From contig JBQTGY010000050.1 of assembly GCA_052390415.1 (NCBI GenBank), positions 1-64,000 of the forward strand: a stretch of 64,000 nt of DNA, given 5' to 3'. Under the pieces are notes generated by a model, which searched no databases, had not been told where the DNA came from, and saw nothing but the letters and a program-made list of their open reading frames with translations. Below are positions 25,378 to 35,254 of the stretch, in pieces. Each line of letters opens with the position of its first letter. The stretch's first letter is position 1. The translations under genes and the position numbers were made by a program. Source of the DNA: JANNWF01 sp052390415. GTDB lineage: Bacteria > Pseudomonadota > Gammaproteobacteria > Xanthomonadales > Xanthomonadaceae.

Positions 25378-26577
25378 CTACCGACAATTCGTCGGCAAAT
25401 TCTTCGATGCGATATCCGAGCTGCAGGTCCAGCTGTCATCCAGTTCCCGCTGCAGCCAGATGTGCTGGTTGGCGATGGCGTAGTTGCCTTCGATAGGTCC
25501 CATGGTGATCTCGATCTGGCACAGGCCGGAACCGGTTTCTGCCAAGCTGAACAGGGACGCGTACTGACTGGCCGGCGCATCCATCGCGAGATCAGTCCAA
25601 TCGCTGGGGCAACGCTCATTGGCGGCCACATACTCGCTGACGCCGACTTTCGCCGATGAGGCGACGTACAGCGTTTCAGAGATGCGAGCGCGGATGGTGT
25701 AGTCCTGATAGGCCGGGACGGCAATGGCGGCCAGAATGCCGAGTACAGCGATGGCGGGCAGCAACAAAACCAGCGCGATGACCAGGCAGCCGGTTGGACC
25801 GGTTTTCTGCTTATCGGGTTGGTCGGTGAATGCCCAACGATCCACCACGTAGGTACTGGCGATGAGGTCGTGCAGGGCTTGCTTCTTTTCGGTGAATGCG
25901 GCCATGAAAAAGCCGATGTACATGGTCAGGTAGCTCAGCGCCGCAGCGGCCCAACGGCCCAATGCGTGCATGAAGCTCAACGGCCGACCTTCCAGATCGC
26001 AGACCTTGATGCCAATCACCCGTTTGCCCAAGGTGGCTTGCGCCGCCGAGCTTTCCTGCCCCGCGTAGTAGAGCGGGGCAGCGATGAAATACAGCAGGTA
26101 ATAGATGCCCTGTGCGGCCGCCACAAATTCATCGCCACCGCTGTTGAATGAGAACAACCCCAGCGGGATGGCGATGATCATCATCACCGCCATCAGGGCG
26201 ATACCGAGAATGATGCTGTCGAGAATCAGCGCTGCCCAGCGGCGCAAGAATCCGGCGTGAATCACATACTCGCTGCGCGCCTGCAATTCGGACTGGCTGA
26301 ACTCCGGCGCTGCGGCGCGAGGTGGCGCGTACGGCGTGCTGGCGGCCGCCGCTGGCTCAGCACGCGGTGCCGGTGGTGGTGCGGCCGGTTTTGCCGCTAC
26401 CGGTTTGCCGATACCCAGGCTTTGCATATGCATGGAGAGTGGCTGCCAATCGCCCAAACCATCTCGCCACACCAGGCTGCTGGCGTCGATCGTGCCATGG
26501 GCGTGAAGTTCGACCATCTGCTCGCCGGAGACTGGACCCAGCTGTTGACCGTCGACCGCGTAGTACCACTGTTGCAT
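25378..26577 (-). CDS. GYF_2-RDD-pilin-like fusion protein
   Basis: 399 residues from ATG 26577 with AGGGGA upstream; a longer frame to 26679 is not needed. Three parts are visible. Residues 1-65 form a GYF_2/DUF4339 domain (WYYAVDGQQLGPVS, LVWRDGLGDW). After a Pro/Ala-rich linker comes an RDD domain with three or more membrane helices (FLRRWAALILD, QATLGKRVIGIKV, LHDLIASTYVVD). The C-terminal part has a hydrophobic segment followed by ILAAIAVPAYQDYTIRARISE and a globular tail with two cysteine pairs, as in type IV major pilins, but without the leader peptidase site. Probably an inner-membrane protein; function unknown. Confidence 0.85.
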   Translation of the reverse strand: MQQWYYAVDGQQLGPVSGEQMVELHAHGTIDASSLVWRDGLGDWQPLSMHMQSLGIGKPVAAKPAAPPPAPRAEPAAAASTPYAPPRAAAPEFSQSELQARSEYVIHAGFLRRWAALILDSIILGIALMAVMMIIAIPLGLFSFNSGGDEFVAAAQGIYYLLYFIAAPLYYAGQESSAAQATLGKRVIGIKVCDLEGRPLSFMHALGRWAAAALSYLTMYIGFFMAAFTEKKQALHDLIASTYVVDRWAFTDQPDKQKTGPTGCLVIALVLLLPAIAVLGILAAIAVPAYQDYTIRARISETLYVASSAKVGVSEYVAANERCPSDWTDLAMDAPASQYASLFSLAETGSGLCQIEITMGPIEGNYAIANQHIWLQRELDDSWTCSSDIASKNLPTNCR

Positions 26578-26715
26578 GGGGTTCCCCTGATGACGCGATA
26601 GATCGCAGCCGTGCGTGATGTGGAAACCTGCGCTTTCACAGGCCGTCGGCATGATCGATGTTTGCAGGGCATCTCGCAATTGCAGTCGCCGCGAAACGAT
26701 CCAGAAATCGCGGGC

Positions 26716-26748
26716 AAAAAAAACCCGCCGGGGTGACCCGGCGGGGTT
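26716..26748 (-). terminator. Rho-independent terminator of the TonB receptor gene
   Basis: On the minus strand a perfect 9-bp GC stem (CCCGCCGGG with CCCGGCGGG, four-base loop) is followed by eight T residues. It starts about 50 bases after the receptor's stop codon at 26796, so it terminates that transcript and insulates the RDD-fusion gene downstream. Confidence 0.9.
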
Positions 26749-26795
26749 GGGAGAGCGACGGCGCGCTATTGCTTGCGCTGTTGGAGAGACCTTGG

Positions 26796-29495
26796 TTAGA
26801 AGCGGTAGTTCACACCGAACAAGTAGTTGCGGCCGTATTCGAAGTACTGCCGCGGACGATCTTCGATGCCGTCGAAATTGGAGCGGAACGGCTCGTCACC
26901 CAGGTTGCTGACTTGCAACAGGAAGGACATGTTCTTCAAGGCGCCATTCTGGATCTGGTAGCCAAGTTGCAGATCTTGCACCGACTCACCTTCAAAGAAG
27001 ATGCGCGTGCGATCACCGCCAAAGCCTTGTACCTCACCCAGGAACTCCGAGCGTGAGCGGCGACTGGCACGAACCGAAAAGCCAAAGCGCTCGTAGTAAA
27101 TGGTGGCGTTGGAGGTGTACTTGGAGAAACCCGGCAACGGGCCAGCGGTCTCCGGCCCACCGGGCTGGATGCTGGTGCTGCTGTCCGTGTAGCTGGCTTG
27201 CAATCCAAAGCCTTCCAGTGGCTCCCACCACATGCCGAACGGTACCGACAAGGCGTATTCGAAGCCCTTCAACGTGCCGCCTTCGCCGTTGGCCGGGGCA
27301 TTCACCACGCCCAAGGTCGAGGTAGGAATGAACTCCGGAGGCGTGCCTGGCGGAATCACCAAACCTGCGAAGTCGAACAGGATGTCCTGACTGTAGATGT
27401 AGGTGCGCAGGTCTTTGTAGAACCATGCCGCCGAGAAATACCCCTTGCCGCCGAAGTATTTCTCGTAGGACACGTCCAAGGCGTTGGCGATCCAGGGCTT
27501 CAGCGTGGGATTACCACCGCCGCCGGAGAACACGGGGCCATCAGGCAGTTGCGACAGTTCTGGTCGGCCCTGGCGATTGATGCCGTAGCCTTGGCTCGCG
27601 CGCAATTCGTCCATGCGCGGGCGTGCCATCTGCCGTCCAAGACCCAGGCGCATCACCTGATCGGATGGCAGCGAGAAGATCAGGTTCAAGCTGGGCAAGT
27701 ACGTGCGGTACGTGTCACCGCCAGAAATCGGGTCGCCAACCGGATTGCCTTCGTAAGTGGCGAAGCCATCTGAACTCTGATCGACGTTGATCGCTTGCAC
27801 GCCGACGTTGCCACGCACCGGCACTGGACCGACCTCGGTATCGATGTTGACCTTGACGTAGAGCGTTGCCAGTGCCTCGTCAACCGTCCAGTTCTTGTTG
27901 GTAATGTCGGCGTTGAAGTTGGGCGGCAGGTTGTACAGCGTGTTCAACGCGCTACGTGCGTCGTATCCGAAAATACCGGCCAGACCCGCGAAATTGAAGC
28001 TGGAGTCGTTAGCGAAGCCGGTTGGCATGGCAAGTTCGGTGCCATCACGGCACGCTGCCAGACACAGGAAGGATTCGTTCGAGCCGCGGCTCTTTTCGCG
28101 GTCGGTGTAATTGAAACCAAACTCCACCGAGCTGATCGCACCCGCTTCGAACGAGCGCTCCAGGTCCACCCGCGCGGCAGTCAAGGTGTCTTCGACTTCG
28201 AAGTCCTTCAAATAACCATCCTGACCCCAGCCACCCGGATCGGTCAGCCGCAGGATCGACGGATCGGCGTAGTCCAAGCCAAAATCGAAGTCGAAATAAC
28301 CTTCCGGGTTGAACTGGATGGCGACGCTGTCACGGGCATTGCCAGCGAGTCCAGCGTAAGTTTCCAGAATGCGCTCATCGCGTGATGCATCGGAATAGCT
28401 GACGTCCGTGGAAACCTTCCAGTTTTCCGTGAACTCCCATTCCTGATTCCAGCCCAGTGCGACCAGCCGGTCCTGAGCGCCGTTGAAATCGTTGCGGATG
28501 ACCGGGTCGAAATTGTTGAATGTCGCTGCCGTGGCGGTGCCGGTCGCTGGGTTGATGGTGCGAGTCACCGGTTGACCCGGTGGACCAAACACCAGCCCGA
28601 ATTCCATGCCGCGCTTGAACTCTTCCTTGTCAAAGGTCGAGTAATAAATGTCGACGACGGACGAGTAGGTATCGTTGGGGCGGAACTCGAGCGCGCCCAT
28701 GAAGCCGTCGCGCGTGTTGTCGTTCGCGAAGTCGTACAACTTGCCGCCGCCCAACACTCCGTTGTCATAGCCCCAGGCTTCGAACTGATGGCCTTGGGAA
28801 GGATTGTTGAGACGGGCGTAGCCCAGCGCAATGCCAACGGTGTTGTCGGCGAACTGGTCGACGTAGGACAGGCTGTAACGGCTGCCTTCCTCTTTCTCGT
28901 CTTCCAATCGGTGCTGGTCGCCACGCGCATTGACGGCGATCGCGCGACCGGGGAAGTTGAGCGGACGCACGGTTTGCAGATCGACGGTGCCGGACAGGCC
29001 TTGACCCATCAAGCTGGAATCCGGCGTCTTGTAGACAATGACTTGACTGACCAACTCGGACGGATATTGGTCAAATTCGACGCCGCGATTATTGCCGAGG
29101 CTGACCTGCTCGCGACCATTCAATGTCGTCGTCGAGAAATCGCCGGCAAAGCCGCGGATGTTGATTTCCTGGGCGCGACCACGATCACGCTGCGCGGTCA
29201 GACCTGGCAGGCGCGCGATGGAATCGGCGATGCTGGTGTCTGGCAGTTTGCCGATGTCTTCCGAAGAAATGGCCTCGACGATGGACGTGGAGTCGCGTTT
29301 GGAATCGATGGCGTTCTCGATACCGGCGCGAATGCCGGTGACGACGACACCGTCAAGTTCCTTGGCCTTTTCCTTGGCTTCTTTTTCTTCTTGGGTCAGT
29401 TCGGCGTCGGCGTCCTGCGCGTAGACCCCCGCTGACATCGCCATCAGCGCTGAAGCCAGCGCCACGCTCAGCATGTTTCGATTCAGATTCAACAT
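26796..29495 (-). CDS. TonB-dependent receptor, maltodextrin-type
   Basis: 899 residues from ATG 29495, preceded by a strong GGGAGGGG; the upstream extension in the same frame is not family-like. Signal peptide ending VYAQ, then a short Glu/Lys-rich region and the TonB box candidate DGVVVTG at the start of the plug. The plug (IEDIGKLPD-like, RLPGL, IRGF, TLNGRE) and a 22-strand barrel with terminal NYLFGVNYRF follow. This architecture matches the TonB receptors used by Caulobacter and xanthomonads for maltodextrin uptake, and the divergent GH13 amylase supports that substrate. It resides in the outer membrane and needs TonB-ExbBD energy. Confidence 0.88.
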   Translation of the reverse strand: MLNLNRNMLSVALASALMAMSAGVYAQDADAELTQEEKEAKEKAKELDGVVVTGIRAGIENAIDSKRDSTSIVEAISSEDIGKLPDTSIADSIARLPGLTAQRDRGRAQEINIRGFAGDFSTTTLNGREQVSLGNNRGVEFDQYPSELVSQVIVYKTPDSSLMGQGLSGTVDLQTVRPLNFPGRAIAVNARGDQHRLEDEKEEGSRYSLSYVDQFADNTVGIALGYARLNNPSQGHQFEAWGYDNGVLGGGKLYDFANDNTRDGFMGALEFRPNDTYSSVVDIYYSTFDKEEFKRGMEFGLVFGPPGQPVTRTINPATGTATAATFNNFDPVIRNDFNGAQDRLVALGWNQEWEFTENWKVSTDVSYSDASRDERILETYAGLAGNARDSVAIQFNPEGYFDFDFGLDYADPSILRLTDPGGWGQDGYLKDFEVEDTLTAARVDLERSFEAGAISSVEFGFNYTDREKSRGSNESFLCLAACRDGTELAMPTGFANDSSFNFAGLAGIFGYDARSALNTLYNLPPNFNADITNKNWTVDEALATLYVKVNIDTEVGPVPVRGNVGVQAINVDQSSDGFATYEGNPVGDPISGGDTYRTYLPSLNLIFSLPSDQVMRLGLGRQMARPRMDELRASQGYGINRQGRPELSQLPDGPVFSGGGGNPTLKPWIANALDVSYEKYFGGKGYFSAAWFYKDLRTYIYSQDILFDFAGLVIPPGTPPEFIPTSTLGVVNAPANGEGGTLKGFEYALSVPFGMWWEPLEGFGLQASYTDSSTSIQPGGPETAGPLPGFSKYTSNATIYYERFGFSVRASRRSRSEFLGEVQGFGGDRTRIFFEGESVQDLQLGYQIQNGALKNMSFLLQVSNLGDEPFRSNFDGIEDRPRQYFEYGRNYLFGVNYRF

Positions 29496-29845
29496 CTGCC
29501 CCTCCCACTGGATAAGTGCTCTCAATTTCGGTTGCTCGACGCCGGTGCGGGTTGCCCCAAACCTGCTCAAAAAACCGTACCGCGTGCGGACGCTTTTTAA
29601 CGCCTTCGCAACGTTTGAGGATGGTAGCGGTAGCCTCCGCGAAGGTGCGGATGCTGCATACGTATTCATCTGCGGTTACGGCAAACGACTGTCCAGAAAG
29701 GGGCTTCCGGGTGAAATAGTTAGCGTCAATCAGCGTCTGCACGTCGGTCGACGACGGACCTCCGGTACCGCATGTCAACGCCGCTCGGGGTGCCTTGTTG
29801 GCACTGAATTCGACCCACCACCGCACACAAGAAGGACCGATCACG
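29496..29845. promoter_or_regulatory. Divergent promoter region between TonB receptor and amylase
   Basis: 350 bases separating two divergent genes of the same pathway; it must contain both promoters and probably a shared regulator site. No LacI-family palindrome matching the usual TGNAANCGNTTNCA pattern was found by eye. Several AACG/CGTT steps occur near 29608-29630. No coding frame here has family features. Confidence 0.4.
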
Positions 29846-32578
29846 ATGCCGCAGCCTGGACGCGTTGCACCAACATGGTCTGGCCGATGCTTGGGCGCCG
29901 TGACGCTTGCCGTCGCTTCCGCGCTGGCAAGCGCGGCGCCACCGAGCGCATCGAAGGACGATGCAGGTTTGCACGTCGCTTCTCCCGATTGGCGTGACCA
30001 GATCATCTATTTCCTGATGATTGATCGCTTCGCCGATGGCGATTCAAGCAACAACGATCAGGGCGGCAATGAGTTCGATCCCGAGGATCGCCGACGTTAT
30101 AGCGGCGGCGATCTGGTGGGGATCACCCAGCAGCTCGACTACATCCAAGGCCTGGGTGCGACTGCTGTGTGGATTACGCCGCCGGTGGCGCATCAATGGT
30201 GGGATGGCGATGTCGGCTACGGCGGCTATCACGGCTACTGGGCCGAGAATTTCAAAGCGGTCGACGCTCACTTCGGCAACTTGGCCGACTACCAGCAGTT
30301 GTCGCGGGCGCTGCATGGACGCGGGATGTACCTGGTCCAGGACATCGTGCTCAATCACACCGGCAATTTTTTCACCTACGACGGTGAGTGGGATGCCAAG
30401 CGGCCCAATCACAACTACCGACGCAACCGAAGCAGCACGCCGGTGCGCGCGCCCAGTCAGTGGCCGTTCTCTTTGAACAACCCGCGCCGCCGGGAGGATC
30501 TCGAAGCGGCGATCTACCACTGGACGCCGAACATCGTCGACTACAGCCAGCTCGAGCAGGAGCGCAATTTTCAGCTTGCCAATCTCGATGATCTGAACAC
30601 CGAGAGTCCGCTGGTTCGCAAAGCGCTGCGCGACAGCTACGGCCATTGGATTCGCGAAGTCGGCGTGGACGCGTTTCGCCTCGACACAGCGTATTACGTG
30701 CCCCCGGAAATGCTGGGCGACTTCCTCGATTCGGACGACGCGGAAGCACCCGGCGTGATGCGCGTGGCCAAGGCCACGGGTCGCCAGGCGTTTCACGTCT
30801 TCGGCGAAGGCTTTGGCATGGATCGACCGGGCGAAGAGGTACAGATGCGCAAGATCGAGCGTTATGCCACCGAGCCGGACGGCCGCCCCCTGCTGCCTGG
30901 CATGATCAACTTTCCTCTGTACGGCAGCTTGAACGAGGTTTTTGCGCGTGGACGTCCGACCTCAGAGTTGGCTGATCGCATTCGCCGGGTCATGACGGTG
31001 CATCGCGATCCGCATCGCATGCCGACCTTTGTCGACAACCACGACGTGGATCGTTTCCTGGCCGCTGGAAGCGAGTCCGGATTGCGACAGGCTTTGTTGC
31101 TGTTGATGACCTTGCCAGGCATTCCGACCATCTACTACGGCACCGAGCAGGGGTTCACGCAGCCGCGGCAAGCGATGTTCGCCGCTGGCTTCGGCGCCGG
31201 GGACCGTGACCATTTTGATGCGCGGTCTGCGTTGTATGCGTACCTGGCCAAAGTGACGCGATTGCGACGCGCGCATCCGGCATTGTCGCGCGGCGTGCCG
31301 ACGATCTTGCGTGACTCCGCTGCGGGTCCGGGTGCGCTGGTCTATCGAATGGATGCGAGCGGCGAGGCCAGTCTGCTGGTCATGTTCAACAGCGCCGAGG
31401 CGCCCATCTTGCTGGATAACGTGGATGCGGGCTTGCTGCCCGGACAAGCGTTGCGCAGGCTGTTTTCAATCCATGAAACCACCGTCAACGGGCTGGTGCT
31501 CAACTCTGCCTCGCTGCCGCTGGCGGCGGATGCACGTGGCAAGCTTACCCTGGAACTGCCAGCGCGCAGCGGTCTGGTGTGGGCGCTCGATGACCCAGCA
31601 AGGGTTGTTGCCACGCAAGCGGCGGCCAGTTCCAGCCCAGCGACGATTCGAGTACAGCGGTCTGCCGACGGTCGTTTGCAAGTCAACGGTGAGGCCTCGC
31701 CCGGCGCCCAGCTGAAACTGGTCGTGGATGGACAGTTGGCGACCGCCACTGCCGTATCGGCGGACGCCGCAGGAACCTACAGTGCTGCAATCGACATCAA
31801 CAGCCTGCTCGACAGCAGCGTCGAGCATCACCTGGTTGCGTGGTCGCCGGCGTCAGGCGCAGCGTCCGAGGCAGTGGCATTTCGCGCGGCTCCACGATGG
31901 ACGCTGCAAGCCGAGGTGAGTGATCCGTCTGGCGATGACGCCGGGCCGCGTGGTCGCTATCGTTACCCGAGTGATCCCAGTTGGGGCGAACACCGGCAAA
32001 TGGATCTGCGCGGCGCGCGCGCCTTCGTTGCCGGGGCGTCAATGCGGCTGGAACTCGACATGCATCGGGTGACCCAGATCTGGAATCCGGCGAATGACTT
32101 TGACCATGTCGCGTTCAGCATTTTCATCAGTCTGCCGGGTGCCACGAACGGCGTTGCCGCGCTGCCGCTGCAAAACGCGAAGATGCCTGCCAATTTGCGG
32201 TGGCACTATCGACTCCGCGCGCACGGCTGGAGCAACGCCATGTTTACCGCTGTGGGTGCAAGCGAGACTGCCGATGGCAAGACCCATTCACCCGGCGCTC
32301 AAATCGCTGTCGACAAAGACCGTCATCGCGTCAGCTTTCTGATTCCCGCCAGCGCGTTGGGCAACGCCACATCGCTGGCTGGCGCGAGTATCTACGTGAC
32401 CACCTGGGACTATGACAGCGGCTATCGACGGCTGAGCAAGCAGGGTGATGGTCACTCCATGGCGGGCGGCGACGGTGCCAACGATCCGCTGGTGATGGAT
32501 GACCTGCTGGTGCGCTTGCCGGAAGCCTTGGACACTGCGAGCGATGCAGCGGTCAGGTCGCCGACTGCCGACAAGTGA
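29846..32578 (+). CDS. Secreted GH13 alpha-amylase family enzyme
   Basis: 910 residues from ATG 29846, with GAAGGA upstream. A signal peptide ends ASAAP. The GH13 barrel shows the four conserved regions: DIVLNHTG (183-190 of the longer frame), then GVDAFRLDTA with nucleophile D280, HVFGEGF with acid/base E321 and FVDNHDVDR with D400 (numbering from this start). A C-terminal beta domain and two further modules follow; the last, with SDPSGDDAGPRGRY and a YPSDPSW segment, resembles the C-terminal domain of glucodextranase. It should hydrolyse starch or pullulan outside the cell or in the periplasm, feeding the adjacent TonB receptor. Confidence 0.9.
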   Translation: MPQPGRVAPTWSGRCLGAVTLAVASALASAAPPSASKDDAGLHVASPDWRDQIIYFLMIDRFADGDSSNNDQGGNEFDPEDRRRYSGGDLVGITQQLDYIQGLGATAVWITPPVAHQWWDGDVGYGGYHGYWAENFKAVDAHFGNLADYQQLSRALHGRGMYLVQDIVLNHTGNFFTYDGEWDAKRPNHNYRRNRSSTPVRAPSQWPFSLNNPRRREDLEAAIYHWTPNIVDYSQLEQERNFQLANLDDLNTESPLVRKALRDSYGHWIREVGVDAFRLDTAYYVPPEMLGDFLDSDDAEAPGVMRVAKATGRQAFHVFGEGFGMDRPGEEVQMRKIERYATEPDGRPLLPGMINFPLYGSLNEVFARGRPTSELADRIRRVMTVHRDPHRMPTFVDNHDVDRFLAAGSESGLRQALLLLMTLPGIPTIYYGTEQGFTQPRQAMFAAGFGAGDRDHFDARSALYAYLAKVTRLRRAHPALSRGVPTILRDSAAGPGALVYRMDASGEASLLVMFNSAEAPILLDNVDAGLLPGQALRRLFSIHETTVNGLVLNSASLPLAADARGKLTLELPARSGLVWALDDPARVVATQAAASSSPATIRVQRSADGRLQVNGEASPGAQLKLVVDGQLATATAVSADAAGTYSAAIDINSLLDSSVEHHLVAWSPASGAASEAVAFRAAPRWTLQAEVSDPSGDDAGPRGRYRYPSDPSWGEHRQMDLRGARAFVAGASMRLELDMHRVTQIWNPANDFDHVAFSIFISLPGATNGVAALPLQNAKMPANLRWHYRLRAHGWSNAMFTAVGASETADGKTHSPGAQIAVDKDRHRVSFLIPASALGNATSLAGASIYVTTWDYDSGYRRLSKQGDGHSMAGGDGANDPLVMDDLLVRLPEALDTASDAAVRSPTADK

Positions 32579-33260
32579 AGAAGCCATTCAAGGTCAGCCG
32601 GCCCGTGCGTGGATCATCGGTCAGGCGCTCCGGCGCGGTGATATCGCCGCTGTGAAACTGCATGCCGTTGTAGAAAATCAGGCGATTGAAGCGGGCGGGT
32701 ACGCTGGCAATCTTTTCGAACCAGACCGACGACGTGGTCTGGTAGCCGCGCGCCAGCCCGTACTTCGCCGCCATGGTTTCAGCATGCAATCGTCCCGAGT
32801 CATGCAGCAGCCGCGCGGTATCAAATTCGCTGCGAAGCGGACGATAGAAGGCGGTGCCACCGAGTGCGGGGTCGCGGAACAGGTAAAGCACGCAGGCGGC
32901 CACGTTTTGGCCAGCTTCGATCTGCATCCGGTCGCGATGACAGATCGATTGCGCCGGCGACAATTGCTGTGGCAACAAGGTCACCAAAGAAAGTCGACTG
33001 TAGGCTCGCAAGGTTCGGCGACCGCCCAACGCGCGCCGAACATGCAGCGCGAAAAACGCCTCCAAACCAGCGCTGAAGTCGTCCGACATGCGCAGCTCTG
33101 GACCGGGAAACGCGTTGTGACCGGAGCTTCGGAATTCGCCACGACGGGCCACCGCCAGCTCGATCAAGTGCTGCGGATCGCGCAGTGCGTCATCGAAGAC
33201 ATGGCACAGTTGGCCGTCGCCGAGTGCGATGGTAGTGACGGAGGGCGACGGATTGAACAT
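32553..33260 (-). CDS. DUF6445-family protein
   Basis: 235 residues from ATG 33260; a GTG at 33341 gives a longer N-terminus that does not look like the family. A double-stranded beta-helix fold is suggested: ICHRDRMQIEAGQNVAACVLYLF with a His-Asp pair, a second His in YNGMQFHSGDI and an R nearby, resembling a 2-oxoglutarate/Fe oxygenase-like metal triad. DUF6445 proteins are typically found beside TonB receptors and tryptophan-halogenase genes. Its 3' end overlaps the amylase gene's 3' end by 26 bases in convergent orientation. Confidence 0.7.
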   Translation of the reverse strand: MFNPSPSVTTIALGDGQLCHVFDDALRDPQHLIELAVARRGEFRSSGHNAFPGPELRMSDDFSAGLEAFFALHVRRALGGRRTLRAYSRLSLVTLLPQQLSPAQSICHRDRMQIEAGQNVAACVLYLFRDPALGGTAFYRPLRSEFDTARLLHDSGRLHAETMAAKYGLARGYQTTSSVWFEKIASVPARFNRLIFYNGMQFHSGDITAPERLTDDPRTGRLTLNGFFTCRQSAT

Positions 33261-33362
33261 GCAGATCGAATGGTGCACCAACGCGGATGCATGATCGTAA
33301 ACATGGAACTGTCGCTTGGCGATGGATGAGGTTTGCTCCACAACCGCAGTGAGGCGGCATGC

Positions 33363-34304
33363 ATGAGTAAATCAATCGCACTGGTTTGGTTGCTGGCCGT
33401 ATCGATCAGCGCAGCAGGCGCGTCAGCCAAGGACACCGCGCTTCCGCAGGTCACCAGCGGGCGTATCGAGCGACTTGCCAACTTCGCGTCAGTTCATGTG
33501 CCGGCTCGACATGTCGACGTCTGGTTGCCCGCCGATTATCCCGAGGCGGCACCCTATGCGGTGCTGTACATGCACGACGGACAGATGTTGTTCGACGCGC
33601 AAACCACCTGGAATCATCAGGAGTGGCGGGTCGATGAAGTCGCCGGCGAGCTGCAGGCCGCCGGCAAGCTGCGGCCTTTCATCGTCGTTGGAATATGGAA
33701 CGGGGGCGCGGCGAGGGCGGCCGAATATCTGCCGCAGCGCGCGTTTGAACGGCTCGATGCGAAGGCACAAGCGCGACACCTCGCGGGCAAACGTGGCGAT
33801 CAACCGTTTCTTTCCGCACCTGTGTATTCGGATCGTTACTTGCGTTTTCTGGTGGAAGAATTGAAGCCGGCCATCGATCAACGGTTTGCGGTGGATCCCA
33901 GTCCCGCTGCCACGACGATCATGGGCTCCAGCATGGGTGGCCTGATCTCGCTGTACGCATTCTCGGAGTACCCACAGGTATTTGGAGCCGCTGCGTGTTT
34001 GTCGACGCACTGGCCGGGTGGCTTCATTTTTGACGACCCCGCCTTGCCTGAAGCCATCCTCGCTTACACGACCGAGAATCTTCCATCTCCGGCCAGTCAT
34101 CGTCTGTACTTTGACCACGGCACGGCGACCCTCGACGCGCAATACGCGCCTTGGCAGAAACGAGCGGATGCGATCCTGGCGAACAAGGGTTACACCGACG
34201 CAAACGCGGTGAGTCGGGTGTACGCGGGTGCGGAGCACAGCGAGCAGGCGTGGAGCGCGCGTCTGCACGTGCCATTGGCGTTTTTGTTTGCGCCCAGACC
34301 GTGA
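33363..34304 (+). CDS. Secreted esterase D-family alpha/beta hydrolase
   Basis: 313 residues from ATG 33363 with a purine-rich GAGGCGG upstream. A signal peptide ends GASAK. Esterase-family (PF00756) features: VDVWLPADYPE, LYMHDGQMLFD, nucleophile Ser in GSSMGGLISLY, Asp in YFDHGTATLD and His in AEHSEQAW. Similar enzymes act as esterases on carbohydrate esters or feruloyl/acetyl groups. The position between the starch genes and purU suggests an accessory role in carbohydrate use. Confidence 0.82.
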   Translation: MSKSIALVWLLAVSISAAGASAKDTALPQVTSGRIERLANFASVHVPARHVDVWLPADYPEAAPYAVLYMHDGQMLFDAQTTWNHQEWRVDEVAGELQAAGKLRPFIVVGIWNGGAARAAEYLPQRAFERLDAKAQARHLAGKRGDQPFLSAPVYSDRYLRFLVEELKPAIDQRFAVDPSPAATTIMGSSMGGLISLYAFSEYPQVFGAAACLSTHWPGGFIFDDPALPEAILAYTTENLPSPASHRLYFDHGTATLDAQYAPWQKRADAILANKGYTDANAVSRVYAGAEHSEQAWSARLHVPLAFLFAPRP

Positions 34305-34337
34305 CAATCTTCGCCTTCCTTCTTCGAGAAGTCCGCC

Positions 34338-35195
34338 GTGCACGCGCCCGCTGATTTCATTCTCACCGTTGTCTGCCCGGATCGACCCGGCATCGTCTAT
34401 CGGGTCAGCGCGCTGCTGTTCGAAGCGGGTTGCAACATCCTTGATGCGCAGCAGTTTGGCGATGACGAAACCGGGCGCTTTTTTCTGCGCATTCACTTTG
34501 CTGCCCATGACCACCGAGTCGGGCGACAGCTGCGCGATCAATTTGATGGCTTGGGTCGCGAATTCGGCATGGACTGGCAGCTCCACGATGGCCAGCGGCG
34601 CGCGCGGCTGCTGGTGCTGGTCAGCAAGCAGGGACATTGTTTGAATGACCTGTTGTTCCGGGTCAGCAGCCGCCAGTTGATGGTCGAGGTGGCAGCGGTT
34701 GCCAGCAACCACACCGACCTGAGTTCGTTGGCGGAGTCACATGCGGTGCCGTTCATCTACCTGCCGGTGTCTACGGAGACGCGTGTCGAGCAGGAACAGC
34801 GACTGCTGGAATTGGTGAGTCGCGAGCGCGTCGATCTGGTGGTGCTGGCGCGCTACATGCAGATTTTGTCGCCCGAACTATGTGCGGCGCTGTGCGGCCG
34901 CGCGATCAACATCCATCACAGCTTTCTGCCCAGCTTCAAAGGGGCCAAGCCTTACCATCAAGCACACGCACGTGGGGTCAAGCTGATCGGTGCCACCGCC
35001 CACTACGTGACGCCCGACCTCGACGAAGGGCCGATCATCGAGCAGGACGTGGCGCGAGTGGATCACGCCATGTCGCCGCGCGAACTGGTTCGCATGGGTA
35101 GCGACATCGAGTCGCAAGTGCTCGCTCGCGCCGTGCGCCGTCATGTCGAGCATCGGGTGCTGTTGAATGGTCATCGCACCGTGGTCTTTCGTTAG
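34338..35195 (+). CDS. purU: Formyltetrahydrofolate deformylase
   Basis: 285 residues from GTG 34338. An N-terminal ACT domain (LTVVCPDRPGIVYRVSALL) is followed by a formyltransferase-like hydrolase domain with the catalytic Asn/His/Asp set: NIHHSFLPSFKGAKPY, then GATAHYVTPDLDEGPII. It hydrolyses 10-formyl-THF to formate and THF, balancing one-carbon pools. Length agrees with PurU (~280). It is 33 bases from the esterase gene, and could share its transcript. Confidence 0.93.
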   Translation: MHAPADFILTVVCPDRPGIVYRVSALLFEAGCNILDAQQFGDDETGRFFLRIHFAAHDHRVGRQLRDQFDGLGREFGMDWQLHDGQRRARLLVLVSKQGHCLNDLLFRVSSRQLMVEVAAVASNHTDLSSLAESHAVPFIYLPVSTETRVEQEQRLLELVSRERVDLVVLARYMQILSPELCAALCGRAINIHHSFLPSFKGAKPYHQAHARGVKLIGATAHYVTPDLDEGPIIEQDVARVDHAMSPRELVRMGSDIESQVLARAVRRHVEHRVLLNGHRTVVFR

Positions 35196-35254
35196 TGTGG
35201 TGCTTCGCAATTGTTGGTTCTATGCAAAAACCCGACGAACACGGCGAGCCAGGA

